DNA of 64,000 nt, from positions 372,001 to 436,000 of the forward strand of contig CANMNB010000005.1 of assembly GCA_947499145.1 (NCBI GenBank), in the 5' to 3' direction. The stretch is from an uncultured Arachnia sp. (GTDB lineage: Bacteria; Actinomycetota; Actinomycetes; Propionibacteriales; Propionibacteriaceae). The notes below the pieces were generated by a model. The model was not told the origin of the DNA and did not search any database. It saw nothing but the letters and a program-made list of their open reading frames with translations. The position numbers and the translations under genes were made by a program. How positions within the stretch are numbered: position 1 is the stretch's first letter; each line of letters opens with the position of its first letter. Shown here one piece after another: positions 41,594 through 49,331 of the stretch.

Positions 41594-43039
41594 TCACCGC
41601 CCGCGGTGGTGGCGCCGATCCAGGATCGCGAGTGTCATCGCCAGTGCGATGAAGTCGGCAATGGTGAGGTAGGCCGCCGCGAACCCCGCGGACCAGCCGA
41701 GCGGCGCGACGGCGAAGAACACCCCAGTGACGATGGCGTTGCCGAGTGCCGCCCCGACCCGCTCGACGGTCTGCTTGATCCCCCCGGCCGCTCCCCCGTG
41801 CTCCGGCGGAACGTCCTGCAGGCTGAGCGTCTGGTTGGCCGATCCGACTGCTCCCATCGCGAAGCCGTTCAGCATCAGGGTCCCCGCGAGCAACCACCAC
41901 GGCGCCCCGTGCGGGATCAGGAGGGCCACACCAACACTGGACAGGGTGCCCAGCACCATGAGGCCCAGCATCAGCGCCACCAGCCCGCGACCGTGCTCCA
42001 TGACGTAGCGGACCGACCAGATGGACGAGAAGGCACTGGCTGCCGCGTTCGGAAGTCCCACCAGCCCGACGACGGCAGCCGTCAGCCCGAGCCCCGACTG
42101 GAGGAAGATCGCCACGACCGCGAACGTGCTGGCCACGCCCACGAACATGGTGCCGGAGACCAGCATGCCGTTGCGGAACGACGGGAACCCGAACAGCCGC
42201 AGCTGCACCATCGGCGATCCGCCCTTGGCGGCGTAGCGCCGCTCCCACCTGACCCACAGCCACCCGAGGAGAGGCGCCAGCGGCAGCAGGGCCCAGGTGC
42301 CGGCCGAGTTCGCCATGAACGGCACCATGACCGCCAGGATCGTGGCGGTCACGAGCAGCATCCCGACCGGGTCCAGGTCGAGCCGCTCCGCCGTCGCACC
42401 GCGTCGGCCACGTTCGGTCTCGAACGGGAACCACAGCAGGGCCAGGACGATGCCCAGCACTCCCAGCGGGGTGTTGATGAGGAAGGCCCACCGCCAGCCG
42501 GTCTCCGGCCCGAACGCCGTGATGATGGCTCCGGCCAGCACCGGACCGATCGCCACCGAGACGCTGATCACGAGCCCGAACATCGCGAACGCCTTGGCGC
42601 GGCCGCCCCCGGTGAAGTACTGCTGGATCATGCCTGTGACCTGGGGGCTGAAGACCCCGGCACCCAGTCCCTGGAACAGCCGCGCGATGTTGAGGAGCAC
42701 GGGGTTGGGCGCGAGGCCGCAGGCGAGGCTGGACAGGACGAAGATCACGAGACCCGCGACGAACCAGCTGCCGCGCCCCAGGACGTCCCCCGCGCGACCG
42801 GCCGGGATGAGGGAGACACCGAAGCTCAGCCCGTAGCCGGCGAGCACCCACTGCAGGTCGGTGTCGCTGGCACCCAGCCCCTCGGCGATGGTCGGGAGGG
42901 CCACGTTCACGGCGGAGATGGCCATCAGTGACATCGACAGCGGCAGCAGGAGCACCGCCAGGATCTTCAGGCGGTGGAACTCACGGGGGCTGCCCTCCAC
43001 CCGGATGATGTTGCGGTCGGTGACCGCGCCGTCGGCCAC
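41594..43039 (-). CDS. MFS transporter, DHA2-type (14 TM)
   Basis: 481-aa exporter with about 14 hydrophobic helices. TM1 motif ISAVNVALPTIAEGLGASDT and motif A/C-like LIPAGRAGDVLGRG and FQGLGAGVFSPQVTGMIQQY are typical of the DHA2/EmrB-QacA drug:proton antiporters. A drug or metabolite export role is likely; substrate unknown. GTG 43039 follows the mca stop by one base, so the two genes are probably co-transcribed. Confidence 0.9.
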   Translation of the reverse strand: MADGAVTDRNIIRVEGSPREFHRLKILAVLLLPLSMSLMAISAVNVALPTIAEGLGASDTDLQWVLAGYGLSFGVSLIPAGRAGDVLGRGSWFVAGLVIFVLSSLACGLAPNPVLLNIARLFQGLGAGVFSPQVTGMIQQYFTGGGRAKAFAMFGLVISVSVAIGPVLAGAIITAFGPETGWRWAFLINTPLGVLGIVLALLWFPFETERGRRGATAERLDLDPVGMLLVTATILAVMVPFMANSAGTWALLPLAPLLGWLWVRWERRYAAKGGSPMVQLRLFGFPSFRNGMLVSGTMFVGVASTFAVVAIFLQSGLGLTAAVVGLVGLPNAAASAFSSIWSVRYVMEHGRGLVALMLGLMVLGTLSSVGVALLIPHGAPWWLLAGTLMLNGFAMGAVGSANQTLSLQDVPPEHGGAAGGIKQTVERVGAALGNAIVTGVFFAVAPLGWSAGFAAAYLTIADFIALAMTLAILDRRHHRGR

Positions 43040-43040
43040 C

Positions 43041-43937
43041 CTAGATCTCGTACTGGGAGGGCACGGGCCCACGGAGGCCGGCGAACAGGTCCTCCTCCGG
43101 GATGGTCGTCGGCACCAGCGACCGCACGAGTTGGTAGTCCTCCGTCGGCCAGCCGAGCTTCTGGATCGCGAGCGGCACCGCGAACCAGGGGCCGTCCGGG
43201 TCGATCTGGGTGGCGTGGGCGAGCAGGGCGGCGTCGCGCACCTCGAACCAGTCGGCGCAGTGGACGAACGTGGTGACCCGACCGTCGGAGAACGGGTCGT
43301 CGTCGCGGGTGGGCGCCGGCTGCCGCGATTCGTAGCCGTGCTCGTGCATGAGCTCCTCCAGAGCCTGGTAGCGACGTCGGTGGAAGCTCATGTGGTAGTA
43401 CAACTTGGCCGCCTGCCAGGCGGTCCCGTGCTCAGGCCAGGAGTGAGGGTCGGCAGCGGCGCGGAACGCCTCGACGGTGATGTTGTGGCACTGGACGTGG
43501 TCCGGGTGGGGGTACCCGCCCCGCTCGTCGTACGTGGTCACGACGTGGGGCCTGAAGTCGCGCATGACCTTCACCAGGCGACCGGCTGCGACCGCGGGGT
43601 CCTCCAGCCCGAAGCACCCCTCCGGCAGAGGCGGGAGCGGGTCGCCCTCGGGCAAGCCGGAATCGACGAACCCCAGCCAGGTCTGCTGGATCCCCAGGAT
43701 CTCCCGCGCCCGTGCCATCTCGCGACGTCGCACCTCGGCGATGTTCGCCTGGACGTCGGGGTCGTCAGCCAGCTTCGGGTTGAGGATGTCGCCCCGTTCC
43801 CCGCCGGTGCAGGTCACCACCATCACCTCGACTCCCTCCGCCACGTACTTCGCCGTCGTGGCCGCCCCCTTGCTGGATTCGTCGTCGGGATGCGCGTGGA
43901 CGTGCATGAGGCGGAGTGGCTTCGCTGTCGACGGCAT
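43041..43937 (-). CDS. mca: Mycothiol S-conjugate amidase Mca
   Basis: 298-aa zinc amidase of the LmbE/MshB family that cleaves mycothiol S-conjugates in detoxification. Zinc ligands: MHVHAHPDDESSKGAA (His-Pro-Asp-Asp) and YPHPDHVQCHNITVEA (His). Also TCTGGERGDILNP and VDSGLPEGDPLPPLPEGCF, which favour Mca over MshB; so does synteny with DUF4307 and greA. ATG 43937 is used; ATG 43946 is three codons earlier. Presence of mycothiol metabolism places the host in the actinomycetes. Confidence 0.93.
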   Translation of the reverse strand: MPSTAKPLRLMHVHAHPDDESSKGAATTAKYVAEGVEVMVVTCTGGERGDILNPKLADDPDVQANIAEVRRREMARAREILGIQQTWLGFVDSGLPEGDPLPPLPEGCFGLEDPAVAAGRLVKVMRDFRPHVVTTYDERGGYPHPDHVQCHNITVEAFRAAADPHSWPEHGTAWQAAKLYYHMSFHRRRYQALEELMHEHGYESRQPAPTRDDDPFSDGRVTTFVHCADWFEVRDAALLAHATQIDPDGPWFAVPLAIQKLGWPTEDYQLVRSLVPTTIPEEDLFAGLRGPVPSQYEI

Positions 43938-43983
43938 GGCCCCCATTGTGCCCGCACCCGGTCCGGCCGGGCACAATGGAACC

Positions 43984-44394
43984 GTGAGTGAACCGAGCGA
44001 GGAGGACCGCGCCCGCATCGCAGCCCGGTACCCGGCCACGTCGACCATGGATCGGGTCCTGGGCGTGGGCGCGGGTCTGGCCCTGGTGCTCGCGGTCGTC
44101 CTGGTCGTCATCGCGGGTCTGGAGCGATCCAATCCCCCGGTGGTGGGGATGGTGCGGGCGTTCGACGTCGTCGGCCCCGACGTGACCAGGGTGGAACTCG
44201 TCGTCCAGCGCTCCGACCCGGCGCAGGCGGCCACCTGCGCGCTCTTCGCGCAGGCCACCAACTATGAACTCGTCGGCGAGACCGAGGTGGAGGTGCCCGC
44301 GGGTGACGAGGTCCTCGAGGTGGTGACCGTGGACCTTCGCACGCTGCGTGAGGCCACGTCGGTCACCCTCGAGAACTGCCGCCTGTCGGGCTAG
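43984..44394 (+). CDS. DUF4307 domain-containing membrane protein
   Basis: 136-aa protein: short cytoplasmic N-terminus (RIAARYPATSTMDRV), one membrane helix (GAGLALVLAVVLVVIAGL), then an extracellular domain starting VVGMVRAFDVVGPDVTRVEL, the DUF4307 form. Function unknown, but it is the standard neighbour between mca and greA in actinobacteria. GTG 43984 is the start. Divergent from mca (46 bp). Confidence 0.9.
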   Translation: MSEPSEEDRARIAARYPATSTMDRVLGVGAGLALVLAVVLVVIAGLERSNPPVVGMVRAFDVVGPDVTRVELVVQRSDPAQAATCALFAQATNYELVGETEVEVPAGDEVLEVVTVDLRTLREATSVTLENCRLSG

Positions 44395-44411
44395 TCGGCT
44401 AGGCTTGCCGG

Positions 44412-44912
44412 ATGTCCGAGAACCATTCCGACGTCGTATGGCTCACGCAGGAGGCGTACGACGAGCTCCAGGCGGAGCTTGACGACCTGAAGAACAACGG
44501 GCGCCCCGAAGTGAGCGCCCGCATCGCCGCTGCCCGCGAGGAGGGTGACCTCAGCGAGAACGGGGGGTACCACGCCGCCCGCGAGGAGCAGGGGCAGATG
44601 GAGGGGCGAATCCGGCAGTTGGAGCAACTGCTGCGTGACGCCCACGTCGGGAGCCCGCAGGGCGCCGCCGACGAGGTCGCCCCCGGCAAGGTCATCACCA
44701 TCGCCTACGACGGCGACGAGGATGACACCGACACGTTCCTCCTGGGTTCACGCGAACTGCTCAGCAAGGACGACCCGATCGACCACGTCTTCTCCCCGCA
44801 GTCCCCGCTCGGCTCCGCCATCGTCGGCAAGAAGGTCGGCGAGGATGCCAGCTACGAGACCCCCACGGGCAAGACCGTCTCCGTGACCATCCTCAAGGTC
44901 GCCACCCACTGA
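44412..44912 (+). CDS. greA: Transcription elongation factor GreA
   Basis: 166-aa factor that rescues backtracked RNA polymerase. The N-terminal coiled coil shows EEGDLSENGGYHAAREEQGQ with the conserved acidic tip (EGDLSEN), and the C-terminal globular FKBP-like domain has YDGDEDDTDTFLLGSRELL and SPLGSAIVGKKVGEDASYET. ATG 44412 lies 17 bp after DUF4307. Complete and typical. Confidence 0.95.
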   Translation: MSENHSDVVWLTQEAYDELQAELDDLKNNGRPEVSARIAAAREEGDLSENGGYHAAREEQGQMEGRIRQLEQLLRDAHVGSPQGAADEVAPGKVITIAYDGDEDDTDTFLLGSRELLSKDDPIDHVFSPQSPLGSAIVGKKVGEDASYETPTGKTVSVTILKVATH

Positions 44913-44916
44913 CCCG

Positions 44917-45342
44917 CTACAGCGAGGCGATGAGCCTCGCGGCCACGTCGGGGGCGAGCTCCCCCTTCGCGACGCGCGCCAGGATCTGCTCGCGCGGCGA
45001 GGCCGACACACCACCCGTTGGCGCCGGGTCGTCCTCCGACGGCCCGGCGTCGTCGTCCCCGGAAGCAGGGAGATAGCCCAGCTTCGCCAGCACGGCGTCG
45101 AGACGGGCCCGTGCGGTGGGGTAGGACACCTGGAGGTGCTTCTCCACCTCCCGCAGGTTGCCACGCGAGCCCAGGAAGACCTTCAGCAGTTCGTGATCCG
45201 CCTGGTCGAGGGAGCAGAAGCTGCAGCTGGCGAACTCGCCGGCCAGTTCCGTGCCACAGGTCAGACAGCCCTTGCGCGTGACGATCAACTCGTCTCCGCA
45301 CACGGGACAGTCCGCCGGGGCGTGGTAGAGCGGCTTGGCCAT
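44917..45342 (-). CDS. DUF2089 family zinc-ribbon/HTH protein
   Basis: 141-aa protein. The N-terminal zinc ribbon is CPVCGDELIVTRKGCLTCGT (two CxxC pairs), and the central helix-turn-helix is LREVEKHLQVSYPTARARLD followed by LAKLGYLP; the C-terminal half is acidic/Pro-rich then SPREQILARVAKGELAPDVA. It is likely a transcriptional regulator, perhaps of its own operon. It starts 1 bp after the stop of the upstream beta-strand-rich protein, implying coupling. Convergent with greA. Confidence 0.87.
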   Translation of the reverse strand: MAKPLYHAPADCPVCGDELIVTRKGCLTCGTELAGEFASCSFCSLDQADHELLKVFLGSRGNLREVEKHLQVSYPTARARLDAVLAKLGYLPASGDDDAGPSEDDPAPTGGVSASPREQILARVAKGELAPDVAARLIASL

Positions 45343-45343
45343 G

Positions 45344-46117
45344 TCAGTCCTCCGTCCGGATGGTGGCGAGGCCCATGACCACGGCCACCTCGAGCTTGGC
45401 CGAGCCATTACCGACCACGAGTTCGTCGATGTGTTCGGAGTCGCCCGGCCACGAGATGCGGCCAAGAGTCGCGTCGCCACGGACCGTCACGTTGGACCCC
45501 TTCTCCAGGTGGACGGTCAGGCTGCCGGATTCGACCCGGAGCCGGTTGCGGCCCTGGGTGATCCGTCCCTGGACCTGCACGGCACCGGCCTGGGTGAGCA
45601 GGTCGCCCACCTGCTCGACGCCCTCAAGATTGCAGCCACCCGCGGTCACGCGGATGCGCCCCAGCTTCGGCACGCCGACGGTCCGCAGCCCGCCCGTGGT
45701 CAGTTCCACGTCGACGGTCAGGCGAGGGTTGACGCGCAACACCAGTTCCTTGCCCAGCCCGATGTCGCGGAGGTCGTCGAGGCTGCGCGGCGGCCGAATG
45801 AGGGAGAAGCCGCTGAAGCTGGGCCCGATGTCACCAGTGCTGGAGATCTCCATGGTGGCGCCGTTGCGCCGCAGGACGTGCTGCCCCTCCACCACCAACG
45901 TGCTGATCGAGGGGTCCGCCTCCACCCGGACGCGGCGCCCGACGGCGGTGACGGACACTGTCGTCAGGTCCCCCGCGGGGGGCGCCTCGTGCCGCGGCGC
46001 TGATTGCTCGCTCGGCTCCTTCTGCTTCATCGCCTCGATCCGCCGGTTCGCCTCGTCGGCATCAATGCGGCCGGCCGCCAGGTCGTCCAGGATGGGCCCC
46101 AGATCCATGTCACTCAT
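45344..46117 (-). CDS. DUF4097-like beta-helical protein with SHOCT-like N-terminus
   Basis: 257-aa soluble protein. The first ~30 residues ([20 protein letters not shown]) resemble the short SHOCT-type oligomerisation helix pair. After a charged linker, the remainder is a run of short beta strands ending in alternating V/G (e.g. [40 protein letters not shown]), as in DUF4097/adhesin-like repeats. No signal peptide. Its function is unknown, and pairing with the DUF2089 regulator is common in actinobacteria and Bacilli. A palindrome 19 bp upstream probably controls the pair. Confidence 0.72.
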   Translation of the reverse strand: MSDMDLGPILDDLAAGRIDADEANRRIEAMKQKEPSEQSAPRHEAPPAGDLTTVSVTAVGRRVRVEADPSISTLVVEGQHVLRRNGATMEISSTGDIGPSFSGFSLIRPPRSLDDLRDIGLGKELVLRVNPRLTVDVELTTGGLRTVGVPKLGRIRVTAGGCNLEGVEQVGDLLTQAGAVQVQGRITQGRNRLRVESGSLTVHLEKGSNVTVRGDATLGRISWPGDSEHIDELVVGNGSAKLEVAVVMGLATIRTED

Positions 46118-46135
46118 GTCGGAAGTCTAAACCCT

Positions 46136-46154
46136 GCTTTCCATTATGGAAAGC
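46136..46154. promoter_or_regulatory. Perfect 19-bp palindrome upstream of DUF4097/DUF2089 pair
   Basis: GCTTTCCAT, centre T, ATGGAAAGC: nine-base perfect arms, 18 bp before the minus-strand start at 46117. A third TTTTCCA half-site follows at about 46158-46165. This stands out in GC-rich DNA and suggests an operator for the operon, perhaps bound by the DUF2089 protein. Confidence 0.55.
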
Positions 46155-46251
46155 CCCATTTTCCACTTCGCGCTTTCTCGGTGGATCCACGATCGCCGAG
46201 TGGCCGCCGGAGGCGGCGTGTCGAGGCGCCCGATCGTGGCAGAGTTCCACC

Positions 46252-46926
46252 ATGCCCACTCCCCTGAGCGAACTCGTCGCGCCGGACTGGGCCGTAGCGC
46301 TCGCGCCGGTGGAGCCCCAGATCCGACGCGCCGGCGACTTCCTGCGCGACGAGGTGGCGGCCGGTCGCGGCTACCTCCCGGCGGGCGGGAATGTGCTGCG
46401 CGCCTTCTCGCGGCCGATGTCTGACGTGCGGGTCCTCGTCGTCGGCCAGGACCCGTATCCAACGCCCGGCCACGCCGTCGGGCTGTCGTTCTCCGTCGCC
46501 CGCGACGTCCGGCCACTCCCCCGCAGCCTCGTCAACATCTACACCGAACTCGAGACGGACCTGGGCATCCCGCCGGCCCCCCACGGTGACCTCACCGCGT
46601 GGTTCGAGCGGGGAGTGTTGCTTCTGAACCGGGTGCTGACGGTGCAGCCGCGGCAGTCCGGCTCCCATCGAGGCAAGGGCTGGGAGGACGTCACGGCGAC
46701 GGCCATCGAGGCCCTCACCCGTCGCGACCAGCCCCTCGTGGCGATCCTCTGGGGCCGCGACGCCCAGACGGCCGTCCCGCTGCTGGGTGGGACGCCCATT
46801 ATTGCCAGCCCCCACCCGTCCCCCTACTCCGCCCGCAACGGCTTCTTCGGCAGCCGTCCGTTCAGCCGCGCCAACGATGCCCTCCTGGGGCAGGGCGCGG
46901 ACCCCATCGACTGGAGCCTCCCGTGA
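46252..46926 (+). CDS. ung: Uracil-DNA glycosylase (family 1)
   Basis: 224-aa base-excision repair enzyme. The water-activating loop [20 protein letters not shown] (catalytic Asp in GQDPY) and the minor-groove loop [20 protein letters not shown] (catalytic His) are intact, with [12 protein letters not shown] between. ATG 46252 gives the normal length. The methyltransferase gene follows with a 4-bp GTGA overlap. Confidence 0.96.
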   Translation: MPTPLSELVAPDWAVALAPVEPQIRRAGDFLRDEVAAGRGYLPAGGNVLRAFSRPMSDVRVLVVGQDPYPTPGHAVGLSFSVARDVRPLPRSLVNIYTELETDLGIPPAPHGDLTAWFERGVLLLNRVLTVQPRQSGSHRGKGWEDVTATAIEALTRRDQPLVAILWGRDAQTAVPLLGGTPIIASPHPSPYSARNGFFGSRPFSRANDALLGQGADPIDWSLP

Positions 46927-47573
46927 ATCCCCATCACCGACACCACCATCACGACCCGGCCACCGGAAACCCGTTCGACGACAAAGCCGCGACCTGGGAC
47001 GATGACCCGACCAAGATCGAGCGTGCCCGCGTGGTCGCCGCCGCCATCCGGGACGCCATCGCCCCCGGAGCCACCACGCGCGTCCTGGAGTACGGCGCAG
47101 GCACGGGCCTCGTGTCGCAGTTCCTGGCACCTCACGTCGGGTCCCTCGTCCTGGCGGACACCTCCCGCGGAATGCGAGAGGCGATGGAGCACAAGATCAC
47201 GACGGGCGTCCTGCCCGACGACGCCCTCGTCGTCGACTGGGACCTCGCCGACGGCACGGCCCCCGAAGCGAGCTTCGACGTCGTCGTCACCGTCCTGACC
47301 CTCCACCACCTTCCGGACCCGGCGACCGCACTTCGCGCCTTCGCCGAACTCCTCCCGGCCGGCGGTCACGTCTGCATCGCCGACTTGGACGAGGAGGACG
47401 GCTCCTTCCATGGCGACGCCCACGAGGGCCACGTTCACCACGGCTTCGACCGCGATGACCTGCGACGCCAACTGGAGGCCGCAGGCTTTCGCGACGTGCA
47501 GTTCAGCCACGTGCACAGCCTCGAGAGGGACTCGTCCACCTATCCCGTGTTCCTGGCGGTCGCGCGACTCTGA
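46923..47573 (+). CDS. Class I SAM-dependent methyltransferase with His-rich N-terminus
   Basis: 216-aa methyltransferase (methyltransferase-11/UbiE-like). SAM motif I is [16 protein letters not shown], motif II VADTS..-like [14 protein letters not shown], and [20 protein letters not shown] is motif III. The first residues [17 protein letters not shown] form an unusual natural histidine cluster that might bind metal. Start is GTG 46923, overlapping the ung stop. The substrate is unknown. Confidence 0.87.
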   Translation: MNPHHRHHHHDPATGNPFDDKAATWDDDPTKIERARVVAAAIRDAIAPGATTRVLEYGAGTGLVSQFLAPHVGSLVLADTSRGMREAMEHKITTGVLPDDALVVDWDLADGTAPEASFDVVVTVLTLHHLPDPATALRAFAELLPAGGHVCIADLDEEDGSFHGDAHEGHVHHGFDRDDLRRQLEAAGFRDVQFSHVHSLERDSSTYPVFLAVARL

Positions 47574-47604
47574 CTCCGCTTGGGTGCCGTCGTAGCCTTG
47601 GGAC

Positions 47605-48258
47605 ATGGATATCGACGTGATGGGGTGGATCCGCTCGCAGCTGACGCCCGAGGTGGTGTCGCCCGAGAAGGCGCTGCCGGGCCGGGACCTCCCGGTGCTG
47701 CACCCGATGCCGGTGCACGTGGTGCTGGGTCGCCGCCTCGATGAGGTGCCCGAGGGCTGCGAGGTCGCCTACTTCGCCATGGGCTGTTTCTGGGGCGTGG
47801 AAAAGCTGTTCTGGAACACCGACGGCGTCGTCAACACCGCCGCGGGCTACATGGGCGGCTACACACCCAACCCCACGTACCGCGAGACCTGCACCGGCTC
47901 CACCGGGCACACCGAGACCGTGCGGGTGGTGTTCGACCCCCGCACGGTGGGCTACGAGGACCTGCTGGCCCTCTTCTGGGAGAACCACGACCCCACGACA
48001 CTGCACCGACAGGGCAACGACATCGGGACGCAGTACCGTTCCGCGATCTTCCCCGTGACCGACGCCCAGCTCGACGCGGCGCGCCGCTCCGAGTCGGACT
48101 TCCAGCAGCGGCTGGCCGATGCCGGCTACGGATGGATCACCACTGAGATCAGCTCGGGACAGAAGTTCTTCTACGCGGAGCTGGAGCACCAGCAGTACCT
48201 CTACAAGAACCCGAACGGCTACTGCCCCGTCCACGCCACCGGCGTGACGTGCGGCTGA
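47605..48258 (+). CDS. msrA: Peptide-methionine (S)-S-oxide reductase MsrA
   Basis: 217-aa repair enzyme for methionine sulfoxide. The active cysteine lies in [15 protein letters not shown], followed by the conserved [40 protein letters not shown] and YRSAIF. The C-terminal ...[17 protein letters not shown] supplies resolving cysteines. The N-terminal ~55 residues are an extension typical of the actinobacterial form. Convergent with the dsrE-type remnant (4 bp). Confidence 0.95.
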   Translation: MDIDVMGWIRSQLTPEVVSPEKALPGRDLPVLHPMPVHVVLGRRLDEVPEGCEVAYFAMGCFWGVEKLFWNTDGVVNTAAGYMGGYTPNPTYRETCTGSTGHTETVRVVFDPRTVGYEDLLALFWENHDPTTLHRQGNDIGTQYRSAIFPVTDAQLDAARRSESDFQQRLADAGYGWITTEISSGQKFFYAELEHQQYLYKNPNGYCPVHATGVTCG

Positions 48259-48262
48259 CCCC

Positions 48263-48445
48263 TTAGATGAACAGGAGTTGGCCGCCCTCGGAGATCTCCA
48301 TGAAGTCGGTGGCCGAGATGACGTCCTCGACGCCCTCGTAGAGGTCGGCCATCGTGAGCCCGTTCATGTCGAAGCTCATCCGGCATCCCCAGAGGTGACC
48401 GCCGGACGCGGTGATGATGCCGAGCATCTCGCGCACCGAGGGCCC
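48263..48445 (-). pseudogene. 5'-truncated DsrE-type gene remnant
   Basis: About 60 codons in an open frame ending LGIITASGGHLWGCRMSFDM and MADLYEGVEDVISATDFMEI (stop at 48263). This is the C-terminal half of the DsrE/DsrF-like peroxiredoxin family found beside sulfide:quinone reductases. The N-terminal half and start codon are gone; the frame runs directly into the sqr-like gene at about 48443. A deletion has joined the two genes out of frame. Confidence 0.7.
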
Positions 48446-49227
48446 GAGGCCTCGATGTAGTCCGGACCCATGTTGACCGGGACCGTCACGAGGAGGTCGA
48501 ATGGGATCCGGCGGTCGTCGAACGAGACCAGTTCCTTCGCCTCGTTGTCGATCTCGGCGACGGCGAAGTCGGTCTCCAGCTTCACGTCTCGGTGGTCGAG
48601 GGCGTCGGCCAGCTCGCGGCTCGCCACAGGCTTGGTGAACGCACCGTCGAGGGGCGTGACGTGGACGATCTCGTACTTGTGGCGGATCTTCTTCTTCCGC
48701 ATCCAGGAGTCGGCGAGGAAGGTGAATTCCAGGGGCGCGACGGGACACTTGATCGGCATCTCGCTGATGTGGATCACCACGCGTCCGCCGCGGAACCCGT
48801 GGATGGCCTCGGACAGCGCCTCGGCACCCTCGAGGTCGTAGAAGTGGTGGATGCTGACGCCGGCCTCGGGGCCGTCGCCGCCGGGCGTCGCCTCGGGGCG
48901 GGGCTGGACGCCGGTGGCGATGATGAGCGTGTCGTAACCGAGTACGGTCCCGTCGGCCAGGTGCACGCGGTTGCTGGCGGCGTCGACACGCTCGATCTCG
49001 CTCAGCGCCAGCGTCACCCCGTCGGGCAGGAAGGCGTGGCGCTTCCGCACGATCTGCTCGGGGGTGTAGGTGCCGAAGGGCAGGAAGAGGTATCCGGGCT
49101 GGTAGTGGTGGTCATCGTCCCGGTCGACGATGGTGATCCCGACGTCGTCCCTGTCATACTTCGAGCGCAGCTTGTTGGCCACCAACGTGCCCGCCGTGCC
49201 GGCGCCCAGGATCACGATTCTGTGCAT
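48376..49227 (-). CDS. 3'-truncated NAD(P)/FAD-dependent oxidoreductase (sulfide:quinone reductase-like)
   Basis: 283-aa reading frame. The FAD-binding start IVILGAGTAGTLVANKLRSK, the pyridine-nucleotide region GYDTLIIATGVQPRPEATPG and HISEMPIKCPVAPLEFTFLA with its redox cysteine are SQR-type (usually 370-430 aa). Homology stops after VTVPVNMGPDYIEASG at residue ~262; the last 21 residues are out-of-frame dsrE sequence. The second FAD segment and quinone-binding C-terminus are missing, so activity is unlikely. ATG 49227 lies 32 bp downstream of a CsoR-like box. Confidence 0.78.
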   Translation of the reverse strand: MHRIVILGAGTAGTLVANKLRSKYDRDDVGITIVDRDDDHHYQPGYLFLPFGTYTPEQIVRKRHAFLPDGVTLALSEIERVDAASNRVHLADGTVLGYDTLIIATGVQPRPEATPGGDGPEAGVSIHHFYDLEGAEALSEAIHGFRGGRVVIHISEMPIKCPVAPLEFTFLADSWMRKKKIRHKYEIVHVTPLDGAFTKPVASRELADALDHRDVKLETDFAVAEIDNEAKELVSFDDRRIPFDLLVTVPVNMGPDYIEASGPRCARCSASSPRPAVTSGDAG

Positions 49228-49259
49228 GGGGGTCCTACTTGACTGGTGGCGTCCACGCT

Positions 49260-49275
49260 ATACCCCACAGGGTAT
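49260..49275. promoter_or_regulatory. CsoR/CstR-like operator
   Basis: ATACCC-CACA-GGGTAT: perfect six-base arms, the layout of CsoR-family copper or persulfide sensors (ATACCC...GGGTAT). It lies 33 bp before the sqr-like start on the minus strand and 57 bp before the plus-strand DAC-domain gene, so it might govern either side. No CsoR-family gene is in the window. Confidence 0.65.
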
Positions 49276-49331
49276 GGGTCAGTCGGCGGGGTCACCTTCG
49301 GTAGCCTGAGGGGTGAAGGAGGTGGCGAGCT

